DNA from: Sphingomonadaceae bacterium
GTDB taxonomy: Bacteria; Pseudomonadota; Alphaproteobacteria; Sphingomonadales; Sphingomonadaceae
Reading direction: 5' to 3'
Assembly: GCA_019239785.1 (NCBI GenBank)
Contig: JAFAZM010000331.1
Span: 1 to 8,215 of the forward strand
DNA: 8,215 nucleotides
In this document: piece by piece, positions 1 to 5,662 of the stretch
Numbering within the stretch: position 1 is the first letter of the stretch
Layout of the letters: each line of letters opens with the position of its first letter
Translations under genes and position numbers: made by a program
The notes under the pieces: model-generated
What the model was told of the DNA's origin: nothing
Seen by the model: only the letters and a program-made list of their open reading frames with translations
Databases searched by the model: none

Positions 1-933
1 AACCAGGTCAATGCGGTCATCCTCGACCGCATGCAGAGCGAGGTCGCTTTGATCCCGGAGCTTGCCGGCCACCTGATCGCCGGCGGCGGCAAGCGCATGC
101 GGCCGATGCTGACCCTCGCGAGCGCGCGCCTGCTCGATTATCCCGGCACCCGCCACCACAAGCTCGCCGCCGCGGTCGAGTTCATCCACACCGCAACCCT
201 GCTCCACGACGACGTCGTCGACGGCTCCGGCATGCGGCGCGGCAAAAGGACGGCGAACATCATCTGGGGCAATCCGGCCTCGGTGCTGGTCGGCGACTTC
301 CTCTTCTCGCGCAGCTTCGAATTGATGGTGGAGGACGGCAGCCTGCGCGTGCTTCGGATCCTCTCGCGCGCCTCGGCGGTCATCGCCGAGGGCGAGGTCA
401 ACCAGTTGACCGCGCAGCGCCGGGTCGAGACCAGCGAGGAGCAGTATCTCGAGATCATCTCGGCCAAGACCGCCGCTCTGTTCGCCGCCGCCTGCCGGAT
501 CGCAGCGGTCGTCGCCGAGCGCGAGGAGGCCGCGGAGCTCGCGCTCGATGCCTATGGCCGCAACCTCGGCATCGCATTCCAGCTCGTCGACGATGCGATC
601 GACTATGCCTCGGATGCGGCGACGATGGGCAAGGGCGTCGGCGACGATTTCCGCGACGGCAAGGTCACCTTGCCGGTGATCCTCGCTTATGCCCGCGGCT
701 CCGACGCGGATCGCCGTTTCTGGCGCGCGGCGATGGCCGGCGAGCGGATCGGCGAGGACGATCTCGCCGAGGCGCTGCGCCTGCTGCGCGGCTGCGGCGC
801 GCTCGACGACACGTTCGAGCGGGCCCGCCTGTTCGGCCAGCGCGCGATCGACGCGCTCGGCCCCTTCCCCGCCGGCCGCGCCAAGGCGGCGCTCACCGAA
901 GCGGTCGAGTTCGCGATCGCCCGCGCTTACTGA
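1..933 (+). CDS. ispB: Long-chain polyprenyl diphosphate synthase, 5'-truncated by window edge
   Basis: This is a trans-isoprenyl diphosphate synthase, which condenses isopentenyl diphosphate units onto an allylic primer to build the ubiquinone side chain. The reading frame is open back to base 1 (ten codons before the ATG at 31), so that ATG is probably internal and roughly 15-30 N-terminal residues lie outside the window. Counting from the ATG at 31, I see GGGKRMRP at 18-25 (diphosphate binding), the first aspartate-rich motif DDVVD at 60-64, KT at 146-147, the second aspartate motif DDAID at 187-191, and GKGVGDDFRDGK at 200-211. All key residues are intact. Small residues (Ala55, Thr56) sit 5 and 4 positions before the first motif, which suits a long product. 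Sphingomonads use ubiquinone-10, so the product is probably decaprenyl rather than octaprenyl diphosphate; that is inference. The symbol ispB follows the E. coli homologue, and ddsA or dps would be equally fair. It is a soluble cytoplasmic enzyme. hrpB follows after 69 bases with no clear terminator between. Confidence 0.95.
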   Translation, partial: NQVNAVILDRMQSEVALIPELAGHLIAGGGKRMRPMLTLASARLLDYPGTRHHKLAAAVEFIHTATLLHDDVVDGSGMRRGKRTANIIWGNPASVLVGDFLFSRSFELMVEDGSLRVLRILSRASAVIAEGEVNQLTAQRRVETSEEQYLEIISAKTAALFAAACRIAAVVAEREEAAELALDAYGRNLGIAFQLVDDAIDYASDAATMGKGVGDDFRDGKVTLPVILAYARGSDADRRFWRAAMAGERIGEDDLAEALRLLRGCGALDDTFERARLFGQRAIDALGPFPAGRAKAALTEAVEFAIARAY

Positions 934-1002
934 TTCCTTTGGGATTTACGCCCGCATTTCCTTCCGGATGAAACGGGTCGGGCTTGCGGCTAGGAGCGGC
1001 GC

Positions 1003-3462
1003 GTGAGCGAATTGCCGATCCATGACGTGCTGCCGGACCTGCTCGCCGCCTTGCGGACGGGCGGCAATGCGGTGCTCGTTGCGCCGCCGGGGGCCGGCAA
1101 GACGACGGCGGTGGCGCCGGCCCTGCTCGGCGAGCCCTGGTGCGCCGGGGAGATATTGCTGCTGTCGCCGCGGCGGCTGGCGGCGCGGGCGGCGGCGGAG
1201 CGGATGGCGGCGTTGGCCGGCGAGCCGGTCGGCGGCACGATCGGTTACGCGACGCGGCTTGACAGCAGGAGGTCGGCCCGCACCCGGATCCTCGTGCTTA
1301 CCGAGGGCCTGTTCCTGCGGCGCATCCAGGCCGATCCTTCGCTCGACGGCGTCTCCGCCGTGCTCTTCGACGAAGTGCACGAGCGCAGCCTCGACGGCGA
1401 CTTCGGCCTGGCGCTGGCGCTCGACGCGCAGGCGGCACTCCGGCCCGAGCTGCGCCTGCTGGCGATGTCGGCGACGCTCGACGGCGCCCGCTTCGCCAGG
1501 TTGATGGGCGGCGCGCCGGTGATCGAGAGCGAGGGGCGCGCTTTCCCGATCGCGCTCTTCCATCTCGGCCGCGCCGCGGAAAAGAGGATCGAGGAGGAGA
1601 TGGCGGCGGCAATCCGCCGCGCGCTCGGCGAGAGCGAGGGCGGCCTGCTCGCCTTCCTCCCCGGCGTCGCCGAGATCGAGCGGACTGCCGAACGGCTGGG
1701 GTCGCTGCCCGCGGACGTCGATCTCCACCGCCTCCACGGCAGCCTCGATCCCGCCGCCCAGCGCGCCGCGATCGCCGCGCCGGAGGCCGGCCGGCGCAAG
1801 CTCGTCCTCGCCACCTCGATCGCCGAGACCAGCCTGACCCTCGACGGCCTGCGCATCGTCGTCGATTCGGGGCTGGCGCGGCGGCCGCGCTACGACCGTG
1901 CCGCCGGCCTCACCCGTCTGGTCACCGAGCGCGCCAGCCAGGCCGCAATCGCCCAGCGCGCCGGCCGCGCCGGCCGCCAGGCGCCGGGCCGCGCCTACCG
2001 GCTCTGGGAGGAGGCGGCGACGGCGAGCCTGCCGCTTTTCGATCCGCCGGAGATATTGGAGGCGGACCTCTCCGCCCTGCTGCTCGACTGTGCGATCTGG
2101 GGCGTCGCCGATCCGCGCAGCCTTTGCTGGCTCGATCCGCCGCCGGCCGCCGCCGTCGAGGAAGCGGGCCGGCGGCTGCGCGCGCTCGACGCGCTCGACG
2201 AGGGCGGCCGCCCGACCGCGCACGGCCGCGCGATCGCCGAGCTGCCGCTGCCGCCGCGGCTTGGCCATATGCTGATCGAGGCCGGCACGCGCGGCTGGGG
2301 GCAGGTCGCGGCTGAGGTGGCGGTCCTGCTCTCCGAGCGCGGCCTCGGCGGCAGCGACGCCGACCTGGAGCTGCGCCGCCGCCGCTGGCGGAGCGAGCGC
2401 GGCCCCCGCGCCGAGGCCGCGCGCGGCCTCGCCCGGCGCTGGCTGAAGCTCGCGAACCAGCCGCCCGGAGAGGGCGGCGAGGCCGAGGTCGGCGCCTGCG
2501 TCGCTTTGGCCTTCCCGGACCGGGTGGCGAAGCGCCGGGATGCCGCCGGCGCCGACTGGATCAGCGTCGGCGGCCGCGGCTTCCGCCTGGACCCCGCCTC
2601 GCCGCTGGCGCGCGAACCCTTCCTGGCGGTGGCCGAGGTCGGCGGGGGCGCCGCCGGCGCGCGCATCCTCGCCGCGGCGCCGATCGCGCAGCCGCAGATC
2701 GAAAGCCTGTTCGCCGATCGCATCGCCAGCGGCACCGAAGTGAGTTTCGATCCGGCGACCGGCACCGTCCGCGCCGCGCATGGCCGCCGGCTCGGCGCGA
2801 TCCTGCTCTCGGGCGGCCAGGACAGCCGCGCCGCCCCGGCGGCGGTCGAGGCGGCCTTGCTCGAGGGCGTGCGGGCGCACGGCCTCTCCCTGCTGCCGTG
2901 GAGCGAGGCCGCGCGCTCGCTGCGCCGCCGCGCGGCCTTCGCCCGCACCCGCGACCCCGCCATTCCCGACCTCGCCGACGCCGCCTTGCTTGCCCGTCTG
3001 GACGACTGGCTGCCGCCTTTGCTGGCCGGCAAGAGGCGGCTCGCCGACGTGGATCCGGCGCTGCTCGAGACCATGCTGCTCGACTGGGAGAGCCGCCGCG
3101 CCGTCGACCGGCTTGCGCCGCGCCATTTCGAAACCCCGGCCGGAAGCCGCCACGAGATCGATTATGAGGCGGAGGCCGGCCCGACCGTGACCGCGCGGGT
3201 CCAGGCCCTGTTCGGCCTCGCCGAGCATCCCAAAGCCGGCGACGTGCCGCTGGTCCTCGCCTTGACCTCGCCGGCGGGGCGGCCGATCCAGACGACGCGC
3301 GACCTGCCGGGCTTCTGGCGGGGCAGCTGGGCCGCCGTCGCCAAGGAGATGCGCGGCCGCTATCCGAAGCATGATTGGCCGGCCGATCCGTCCGCCGCAA
3401 TTCCGACGCTGAGGACGAAAAAAGCAATGCAGCGTTCAGGAATGGGGACGCATCAGGGCTGA
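1003..3462 (+). CDS. hrpB: ATP-dependent helicase HrpB (DEAH-box)
   Basis: This is a complete 819-residue DEAH-family NTPase of superfamily 2, about the usual HrpB length. The start is GTG at 1003, set by AGGAG at 992-996 with a 6-base spacer; the resulting N-terminus (ELPIHDVLPDLL) matches what the family shows just before the Walker A motif. Motifs in order: Walker A APPGAGKTT at 27-35, Walker B in the DEVH form at 123-126, SAT at 156-158, a conserved ATSIAETSLTLDG stretch at 270-282, and motif VI QRAGRAGR at 318-325. After these come the helicase-associated region and the HrpB-specific C-terminal domain, ending in the characteristic RYPKHDWP segment. HrpB resembles RNA helicases such as HrpA and Prp22. 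Its cellular role in most bacteria is poorly defined, and loss is usually tolerated. The extreme C-terminus after PKHDWP is short and lysine-rich. The stop lies 4 bases before the next small gene, which suggests co-transcription and possibly coupled translation. Confidence 0.97.
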   Translation: MSELPIHDVLPDLLAALRTGGNAVLVAPPGAGKTTAVAPALLGEPWCAGEILLLSPRRLAARAAAERMAALAGEPVGGTIGYATRLDSRRSARTRILVLTEGLFLRRIQADPSLDGVSAVLFDEVHERSLDGDFGLALALDAQAALRPELRLLAMSATLDGARFARLMGGAPVIESEGRAFPIALFHLGRAAEKRIEEEMAAAIRRALGESEGGLLAFLPGVAEIERTAERLGSLPADVDLHRLHGSLDPAAQRAAIAAPEAGRRKLVLATSIAETSLTLDGLRIVVDSGLARRPRYDRAAGLTRLVTERASQAAIAQRAGRAGRQAPGRAYRLWEEAATASLPLFDPPEILEADLSALLLDCAIWGVADPRSLCWLDPPPAAAVEEAGRRLRALDALDEGGRPTAHGRAIAELPLPPRLGHMLIEAGTRGWGQVAAEVAVLLSERGLGGSDADLELRRRRWRSERGPRAEAARGLARRWLKLANQPPGEGGEAEVGACVALAFPDRVAKRRDAAGADWISVGGRGFRLDPASPLAREPFLAVAEVGGGAAGARILAAAPIAQPQIESLFADRIASGTEVSFDPATGTVRAAHGRRLGAILLSGGQDSRAAPAAVEAALLEGVRAHGLSLLPWSEAARSLRRRAAFARTRDPAIPDLADAALLARLDDWLPPLLAGKRRLADVDPALLETMLLDWESRRAVDRLAPRHFETPAGSRHEIDYEAEAGPTVTARVQALFGLAEHPKAGDVPLVLALTSPAGRPIQTTRDLPGFWRGSWAAVAKEMRGRYPKHDWPADPSAAIPTLRTKKAMQRSGMGTHQG

Positions 3463-3466
3463 AGCC

Positions 3467-3853
3467 ATGGCGAAGCTGCTCATCCTCACTTCCTTGGCCC
3501 TGGCCGCCGCGGCGCCTGCCTTCGCGCAGGAGGGCCATGCCCAGCCGCCGCAGCGCGAATCCCAGATCGACGTCTTCGGCAATGATCCCTGCCCGCAATC
3601 GACCGACGACGAGATCGTCGTCTGCCATCGCAGGTCCGAGGAGGAGCGCTACCGCATTCCGGCGCCGCTGCGGCACAGCCGCGACCGGGTCGAGCAGGGC
3701 TGGGGCGCCCGCGCCCAGACCATGGACGAGGTCTCGCGGGACGTCCTGCCGAACAGCTGCTCGACGATCGGCAGCTACGGCCAGAGCGGCTGCCAGCAGG
3801 CCTTCATCCAGCAATGGTACAATTCGCGCCGGGCAAGCCGCGCCGGCCCCTGA
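3467..3853 (+). CDS. Small secreted four-cysteine protein, function unknown
   Basis: This 128-residue protein has a clear Sec signal peptide: a short basic start (MAK), a hydrophobic stretch at about 4-17, and a likely cleavage after AFA at 18-20. The mature part is hydrophilic, with four cysteines at 42, 53, 98 and 109. Both adjacent pairs are spaced exactly 11 residues apart, which suits two intramolecular disulfides in the periplasm. A DVFGNDPCP segment (35-43), followed by DEIVVC (48-53) and ERYRIP (60-65), is a pattern I have seen in unannotated sphingomonad proteins, but I cannot assign a function. The start ATG lies 4 bases after the hrpB stop, with AGGG at 3455-3458 inside the end of hrpB as a possible ribosome site (8-base spacer). 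It is therefore probably read from the hrpB transcript. No membrane segment other than the signal peptide is visible. Confidence 0.85.
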   Translation: MAKLLILTSLALAAAAPAFAQEGHAQPPQRESQIDVFGNDPCPQSTDDEIVVCHRRSEEERYRIPAPLRHSRDRVEQGWGARAQTMDEVSRDVLPNSCSTIGSYGQSGCQQAFIQQWYNSRRASRAGP

Positions 3854-3865
3854 GCAGGAAGTCGC

Positions 3866-3907
3866 GCGCCGGACCCCGATCGCGCAAGCCCGATGCGCCG
3901 GACCCCG
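3866..3907 (+). repeat. Two copies of a 13-base direct repeat
   Basis: GCGCCGGACCCCG occurs at 3866-3878 and again at 3895-3907, a 29-base period, in the spacer just after the 128-residue protein gene. The interval is GC-rich and partly similar between copies. This may be a small slippage duplication; no function can be read from it. Confidence 0.6.
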
Positions 3908-3931
3908 CCAAGCCGCAAGATCGTTCCTGAA

Positions 3932-3955
3932 TTGCGGGTGCTACAAAATCCGCAA
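3932..3955. promoter_or_regulatory. Inverted repeat TTGCGG-N12-CCGCAA
   Basis: A perfect 6-base dyad, TTGCGG at 3932-3937 and CCGCAA at 3950-3955, straddles the left end of the first copy of the direct repeat upstream of the 81-residue protein gene. The position, about 85-110 bases before the start codon, fits an operator. The left arm is absent from the second copy of the repeat, so this particular dyad is not conserved between the two. It could also be chance in GC-rich DNA. Confidence 0.3.
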
Positions 3956-3990
3956 GCGCGATCAATGCCGGACGTGTATTAGTCGGATAA
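3939..3990 (+). repeat. Duplicated upstream element, copy A
   Basis: This block matches copy B (4357-4408) without gaps at 36 of the first 42 positions and 42 of 52 overall. It includes the identical 11-mer TGCTACAAAAT and the identical 15-mer GCAAGCGCGATCAAT, separated by 2 bases. It lies 102 bases before the ATG of the 81-residue protein; copy B lies 116 bases before the ATG of its paralogue. The six differences in the 42-base core fall on all three codon positions, so the block is not conserved as protein. A shared promoter or operator is the simplest reading. I could not place a convincing -35/-10 pair; GATAAA at 3986-3991 is a possible -10. Confidence 0.85.
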
Positions 3991-4040
3991 ATCTCTTTGC
4001 CGAGTCGGAAGACCGAACGGCGGCTTCGGAAAGGGGATTG

Positions 4041-4286
4041 ATGGCAGGCGCGGGCAGGATCGTGATCGCGGGACTCGCCGTCACCCTGTGCACGGCGGCC
4101 TATCAGGATCGCGCCGAACGCACCGCCGCGGTCCACCGGGACGGCGCGGAATTCGCGCAGCGCATCCGCGGCGGCCGGCGGATCTGCGCGGTGGACCGGC
4201 TCGCCGAATCGCGGCTGCCGCGCACGACCTGCATGACCGAGCGGGAGTGGCGCGACCGGCAGGTCCGCGGCCTGCGCAGGGAATAA
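4041..4286 (+). CDS. Small exported cysteine-pair protein, paralogue 1
   Basis: This 81-residue protein is chosen from a longer open frame. The ATG at 4041 has a purine-rich AAGGGG at 4031-4036 just before it, it gives a plausible signal sequence (hydrophobic residues about 7-20), and the open frame upstream runs through the noncoding repeat. Residues 46-74 match residues 50-78 of the protein encoded at 4473-4724 with 16 of 29 identities. The shared core is I-C-x2-D-x3-ESR-x2-R-x2-C-x-T, then R-EWRD-x-Q. Cys49 and Cys64 are the conserved pair and could form a disulfide outside the cytoplasm. An extra Cys17 in the signal region is preceded by VTL, which is not a canonical lipobox, so lipidation is doubtful. 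The pattern resembles small unannotated sphingomonad proteins with a C..ESR/GSR..C.T..EW core; the function is unknown. The spacer before it (3854-4040) holds copy A of the duplicated element. Confidence 0.75.
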   Translation: MAGAGRIVIAGLAVTLCTAAYQDRAERTAAVHRDGAEFAQRIRGGRRICAVDRLAESRLPRTTCMTEREWRDRQVRGLRRE

Positions 4287-4309
4287 GCGCGGGCCCGATG
4301 AGCTGCAGA

Positions 4310-4330
4310 GCCGCCTCCGCGGCCGTTTTC
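4310..4330 (+). terminator. Weak intrinsic-terminator-like hairpin with T-run
   Basis: GCCGC at 4310-4314 pairs with GCGGC at 4319-4323 around a CTCC loop, and CGTTTTC follows at 4324-4330. It sits 24 bases after the stop of the 81-residue protein gene and just before the AT-rich segment leading to copy B. The stem is only 5 base pairs, so this is a tentative call. It would insulate the two paralogue genes from each other. Confidence 0.4.
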
Positions 4331-4356
4331 TCACGTTAAATCATTGAAATATTTGA

Positions 4357-4408
4357 TGCTACAAAATTAGCAAGCGCGATCAATCCCTGACGCGTCTTAT
4401 TGAGGTAA
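4357..4408 (+). repeat. Duplicated upstream element, copy B
   Basis: This is the second copy of the block at 3939-3990, 418 bases downstream, upstream of the 83-residue paralogue. It carries the same 11-mer and 15-mer. Within it TGCTA (4357-4361) and TAGCA (4368-4372) form a perfect 5-base dyad around CAAAAT; in copy A only the outer TGC/GCA of this dyad remains. The bases just before it (4328-4356) are unusually AT-rich for this window and include TTGAAA at 4344-4349, which could be a -35 or UP-like element. No good -10 lies at the standard distance. In the frame that would match copy A, a TGA stop directly precedes the block, further arguing against coding. Confidence 0.85.
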
Positions 4409-4472
4409 GACAGCTTCGTGAAGGCGGACAGGGGCGGCTCCACATCAGGTCAACTCTTGAAGGACAGCTCCC

Positions 4473-4724
4473 ATGCGTAAGATCGTCATCCTCGGTTTTG
4501 CCGCCGGCCTCCTCACCACTACGCTGCCGGCTTCGGCCGCCACCAATGGCACCGCTACCCGCAGCGACGCGACGGCGAGCGACCGGCCGGTGCAGGCGAA
4601 CGGTGCCCCCGATCCCAACCGCCAGATCTGCATCCGCGACGTGCGCAGCGAATCGCGCATCCGCCGCCAGATCTGCCACACCGCGCGCGAGTGGCGCGAT
4701 CTGCAGGGCAGCGACCAGGACTGA
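4473..4724 (+). CDS. Small secreted cysteine-pair protein, paralogue 2
   Basis: This 83-residue protein has a textbook signal peptide: MRK, a hydrophobic core at about 4-17, and ASA at 20-22 as the probable cleavage site. The ribosome site AAGGA at 4460-4464 is 8 bases before the ATG and supports this start. The mature protein begins with a Thr/Ala/Ser-rich linker (23-45), followed by the conserved core at 50-78 shared with the protein encoded at 4041-4286, including Cys53 and Cys68 at the same 15-residue spacing, DxxxESR, and REWRD. With only two cysteines and no other hydrophobic segment, it is probably a periplasmic or secreted protein with one disulfide. No catalytic motif is visible and I do not assign a function. 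Tandem arrangement with a paralogue and a shared upstream block indicates local duplication of a whole gene with its regulatory region. The gene is followed at once by a hairpin (4725-4747). Confidence 0.85.
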   Translation: MRKIVILGFAAGLLTTTLPASAATNGTATRSDATASDRPVQANGAPDPNRQICIRDVRSESRIRRQICHTAREWRDLQGSDQD

Positions 4725-4747
4725 GCCGCCGTCCTGCCCTCGGCGGC
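4725..4747. terminator. GC-rich hairpin directly after the stop codon
   Basis: GCCGCCG at 4725-4731 pairs perfectly with CGGCGGC at 4741-4747 around a 9-base loop. It begins at the base after the TGA of the 83-residue protein gene. There is no following T-run, so it is not a canonical intrinsic terminator, but it could protect the 3' end of the transcript or act with Rho. Confidence 0.45.
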
Positions 4748-4762
4748 GCCATCTTCCAGGCC

Positions 4763-4780
4763 GCCGGACGATCGTCCGGC
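4763..4780. repeat. Perfect 18-base palindrome
   Basis: GCCGGACGATCGTCCGGC is perfectly self-complementary with no loop. CAGG (4757-4760) and CCTG (4780-4783) give further imperfect symmetry outside it. It lies in the gap between the convergent small-protein and TetR genes. It could be a DNA-binding site or part of a bidirectional termination region. Confidence 0.6.
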
Positions 4781-4794
4781 CTGAAGCTGCGCGT

Positions 4795-4817
4795 TGCCCC
4801 GGACGCTGGCCGGGGCA
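4795..4817. repeat. GC-rich hairpin in convergent gap
   Basis: TGCCCCGG at 4795-4802 pairs perfectly with CCGGGGCA at 4810-4817 around a 7-base loop. There is no T-run on either side. This is the third of four consecutive inverted repeats between the convergent genes. Confidence 0.6.
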
Positions 4818-4847
4818 CGGGCCGGCCCCCGCCCCGGAGGCGCGGCC

Positions 4848-4882
4848 CCGGGAGGGATCGGGTCCATCCCTGTCCCTCCCGG
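4848..4882. repeat. 10-base-pair hairpin in convergent gap
   Basis: CCGGGAGGGA at 4848-4857 pairs perfectly with TCCCTCCCGG at 4873-4882 around a 15-base loop. It is the closest of the four inverted repeats to the 3' end of the TetR gene (65 bases from its stop), so it could shape the end of that transcript. There is no T-run in the minus-strand direction. Confidence 0.6.
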
Positions 4883-4947
4883 CTAGGCGCCGGGCGAAGC
4901 ATTGCGAGGAGGGCGGGAGCCTGGCGCGCGCGACGGTTCAGCCCCGC

Positions 4948-5589
4948 TCACCGGTCGTTGGTCGGCGAGCCGGCGAGCGCCTTGACGAGATCCTGGGCGC
5001 GGTCGGCCAGGTCGCGCAGCACCGGCCGCGGATAGCCGGCGCGGGCGCGGCCGGACATCTCGTAATGATTGGCGACGAGGATCATGGTGAGCACCTTCGG
5101 GTCGACGCTGGCCGGGATCTCGCCTTCGTCGATCGCCCGCTCGAAGCGGCGGAGGAAGGCCCGCTCGAGCGATTCCATCGACTCGCGGACCACCCTGGAG
5201 ATGTCCGGATCCTTGGCCGCCTCGGGCATCGCGGTGCTCATCATGAAGCAGCCGGTGCCGGCGTCCGTGCCGCGCAGGAACTTGTCGATCGAGCATTCGC
5301 TGACCTGATAGAGCGATTCGAACAGGTTCGGCACCGCGAAGGCCTCGGCGAACTCGGCCCGGACCTCGGCCAGATAATTGTCGAGCGCGGCGAGATAGAG
5401 CGCCTTTTTGTCGCCGAAGGCGCCGTAGAGGCTTGGCTTGTGCAGCCCGGTCGCCGCCGAGAGCTGGTCCATCGAGGTGCCCGAATAGCCGTATTTCCAG
5501 AAGGTGTCGCGAACCCGCGCCAGCACCTGGTCGGTGTCGAAGCTGCGCGGACGGCCGCGGGCCGGGGCGGCGGAACTTTTTTGTACCAT
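4948..5589 (-). CDS. TetR/AcrR-family transcriptional regulator
   Basis: This 213-residue protein is a typical-length TetR regulator. An N-terminal arm containing RGRPRSFD (11-18) leads into the DNA-binding helix-turn-helix domain, about residues 18-65, whose recognition region reads TSMDQLSAATGLHKPSLYGAF (38-58) and ends in DKKALYLAAL (60-69). The rest, about 75-205, is the helical ligand-binding and dimerisation domain. Its GTGCFMM stretch (111-117) resembles a segment seen in the YxaF/LmrA-like group of TetR regulators. The ligand cannot be inferred. The start ATG at 5589 is fixed by an in-frame stop two codons upstream; AAGGG (complement of 5601-5605) is 11 bases away, a rather long spacing. 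The gene is divergent from the small secreted protein at 5663, and the shared gap carries a dyad, so it probably represses itself and that neighbour. Confidence 0.95.
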   Translation of the reverse strand: MVQKSSAAPARGRPRSFDTDQVLARVRDTFWKYGYSGTSMDQLSAATGLHKPSLYGAFGDKKALYLAALDNYLAEVRAEFAEAFAVPNLFESLYQVSECSIDKFLRGTDAGTGCFMMSTAMPEAAKDPDISRVVRESMESLERAFLRRFERAIDEGEIPASVDPKVLTMILVANHYEMSGRARAGYPRPVLRDLADRAQDLVKALAGSPTNDR

Positions 5590-5662
5590 ATGTCAAATAA
5601 CCCTTGCCGCCGCCATTTTTATACCTTACCGTATAGAACATAAATAGCAGACGGAGGTTCAG
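5590..5662. promoter_or_regulatory. Divergent promoter region between TetR gene and secreted-protein gene
   Basis: This 73-base gap is notably AT-rich against its surroundings. Candidate -10 elements are TATAAA on the minus strand (complement of 5618-5623) and TATAGA on the plus strand (5632-5637). Both overlap or touch the dyad at 5620-5635. No convincing -35 element is present for either direction, so the exact promoters are uncertain. GGAGG at 5653-5657 is the ribosome site of the plus-strand gene. Confidence 0.6.
5620..5635. promoter_or_regulatory. Putative TetR operator, TATAC-N6-GTATA
   Basis: TATAC at 5620-5624 and GTATA at 5631-5635 form a perfect 5-base dyad around CTTACC. Its size and its place midway between the divergent starts, overlapping both candidate -10 elements, are what is expected of a site for an autoregulating TetR dimer. 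ACCTTACCGTA-like sequences are familiar as TetR-family operators in this group of bacteria. No binding data are implied. Confidence 0.6.

Noticed and set aside
934..1002. Possible terminator between the polyprenyl synthase gene and hrpB
   Set aside because: Only short CCCG/CGGG complementarity is present, with no stable stem followed by a T-run. Nothing convincing is seen in the 69-base gap.
946..3372. An 808-codon open frame on the minus strand, antisense to hrpB
   Set aside because: Long antisense frames are expected in very GC-rich genes. Its translation is low-complexity Arg/Ala/Gly/Glu-rich with no recognisable domain, while the plus strand encodes HrpB with every motif intact.
2561..3814. 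A 417-codon minus-strand open frame over the end of hrpB and the 128-residue gene
   Set aside because: It is a shadow of two plus-strand genes; the translation is dominated by Arg, Ala, Ser and Gly.
4013..4021. Possible lipobox in the 81-residue protein, considered as a lipoprotein signal at Cys17
   Set aside because: The residues before the cysteine are V-T-L. Position -1 should be Gly, Ala or Ser, so standard lipoprotein processing is unlikely. The cysteine codon itself lies inside the gene at 4089-4091; the stretch cited here is only the upstream DNA checked for an alternative start, and it holds none.
3375..4040. Continuous plus-strand open frame joining the hrpB end to the 81-residue protein, which could make a 303-residue protein
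   Set aside because: It overlaps the hrpB 3' end and the 128-residue gene out of frame and gives Arg/Ser/Ala-rich sequence. It then runs through a block whose copy elsewhere is out of frame with its gene. The ATG at 4041 has its own ribosome site and a plausible export signal.
3939..4408. CRISPR or satellite repeat reading of the duplicated block
   Set aside because: There are only two diverged copies, 418 bases apart, each with a gene downstream. There is no regular spacer pattern.
4498..5643. A 381-codon plus-strand open frame running over the 83-residue gene, the hairpin region and the TetR gene
   Set aside because: It crosses a noncoding region with four inverted repeats and is antisense to a clear TetR gene. 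It has no motif of its own.
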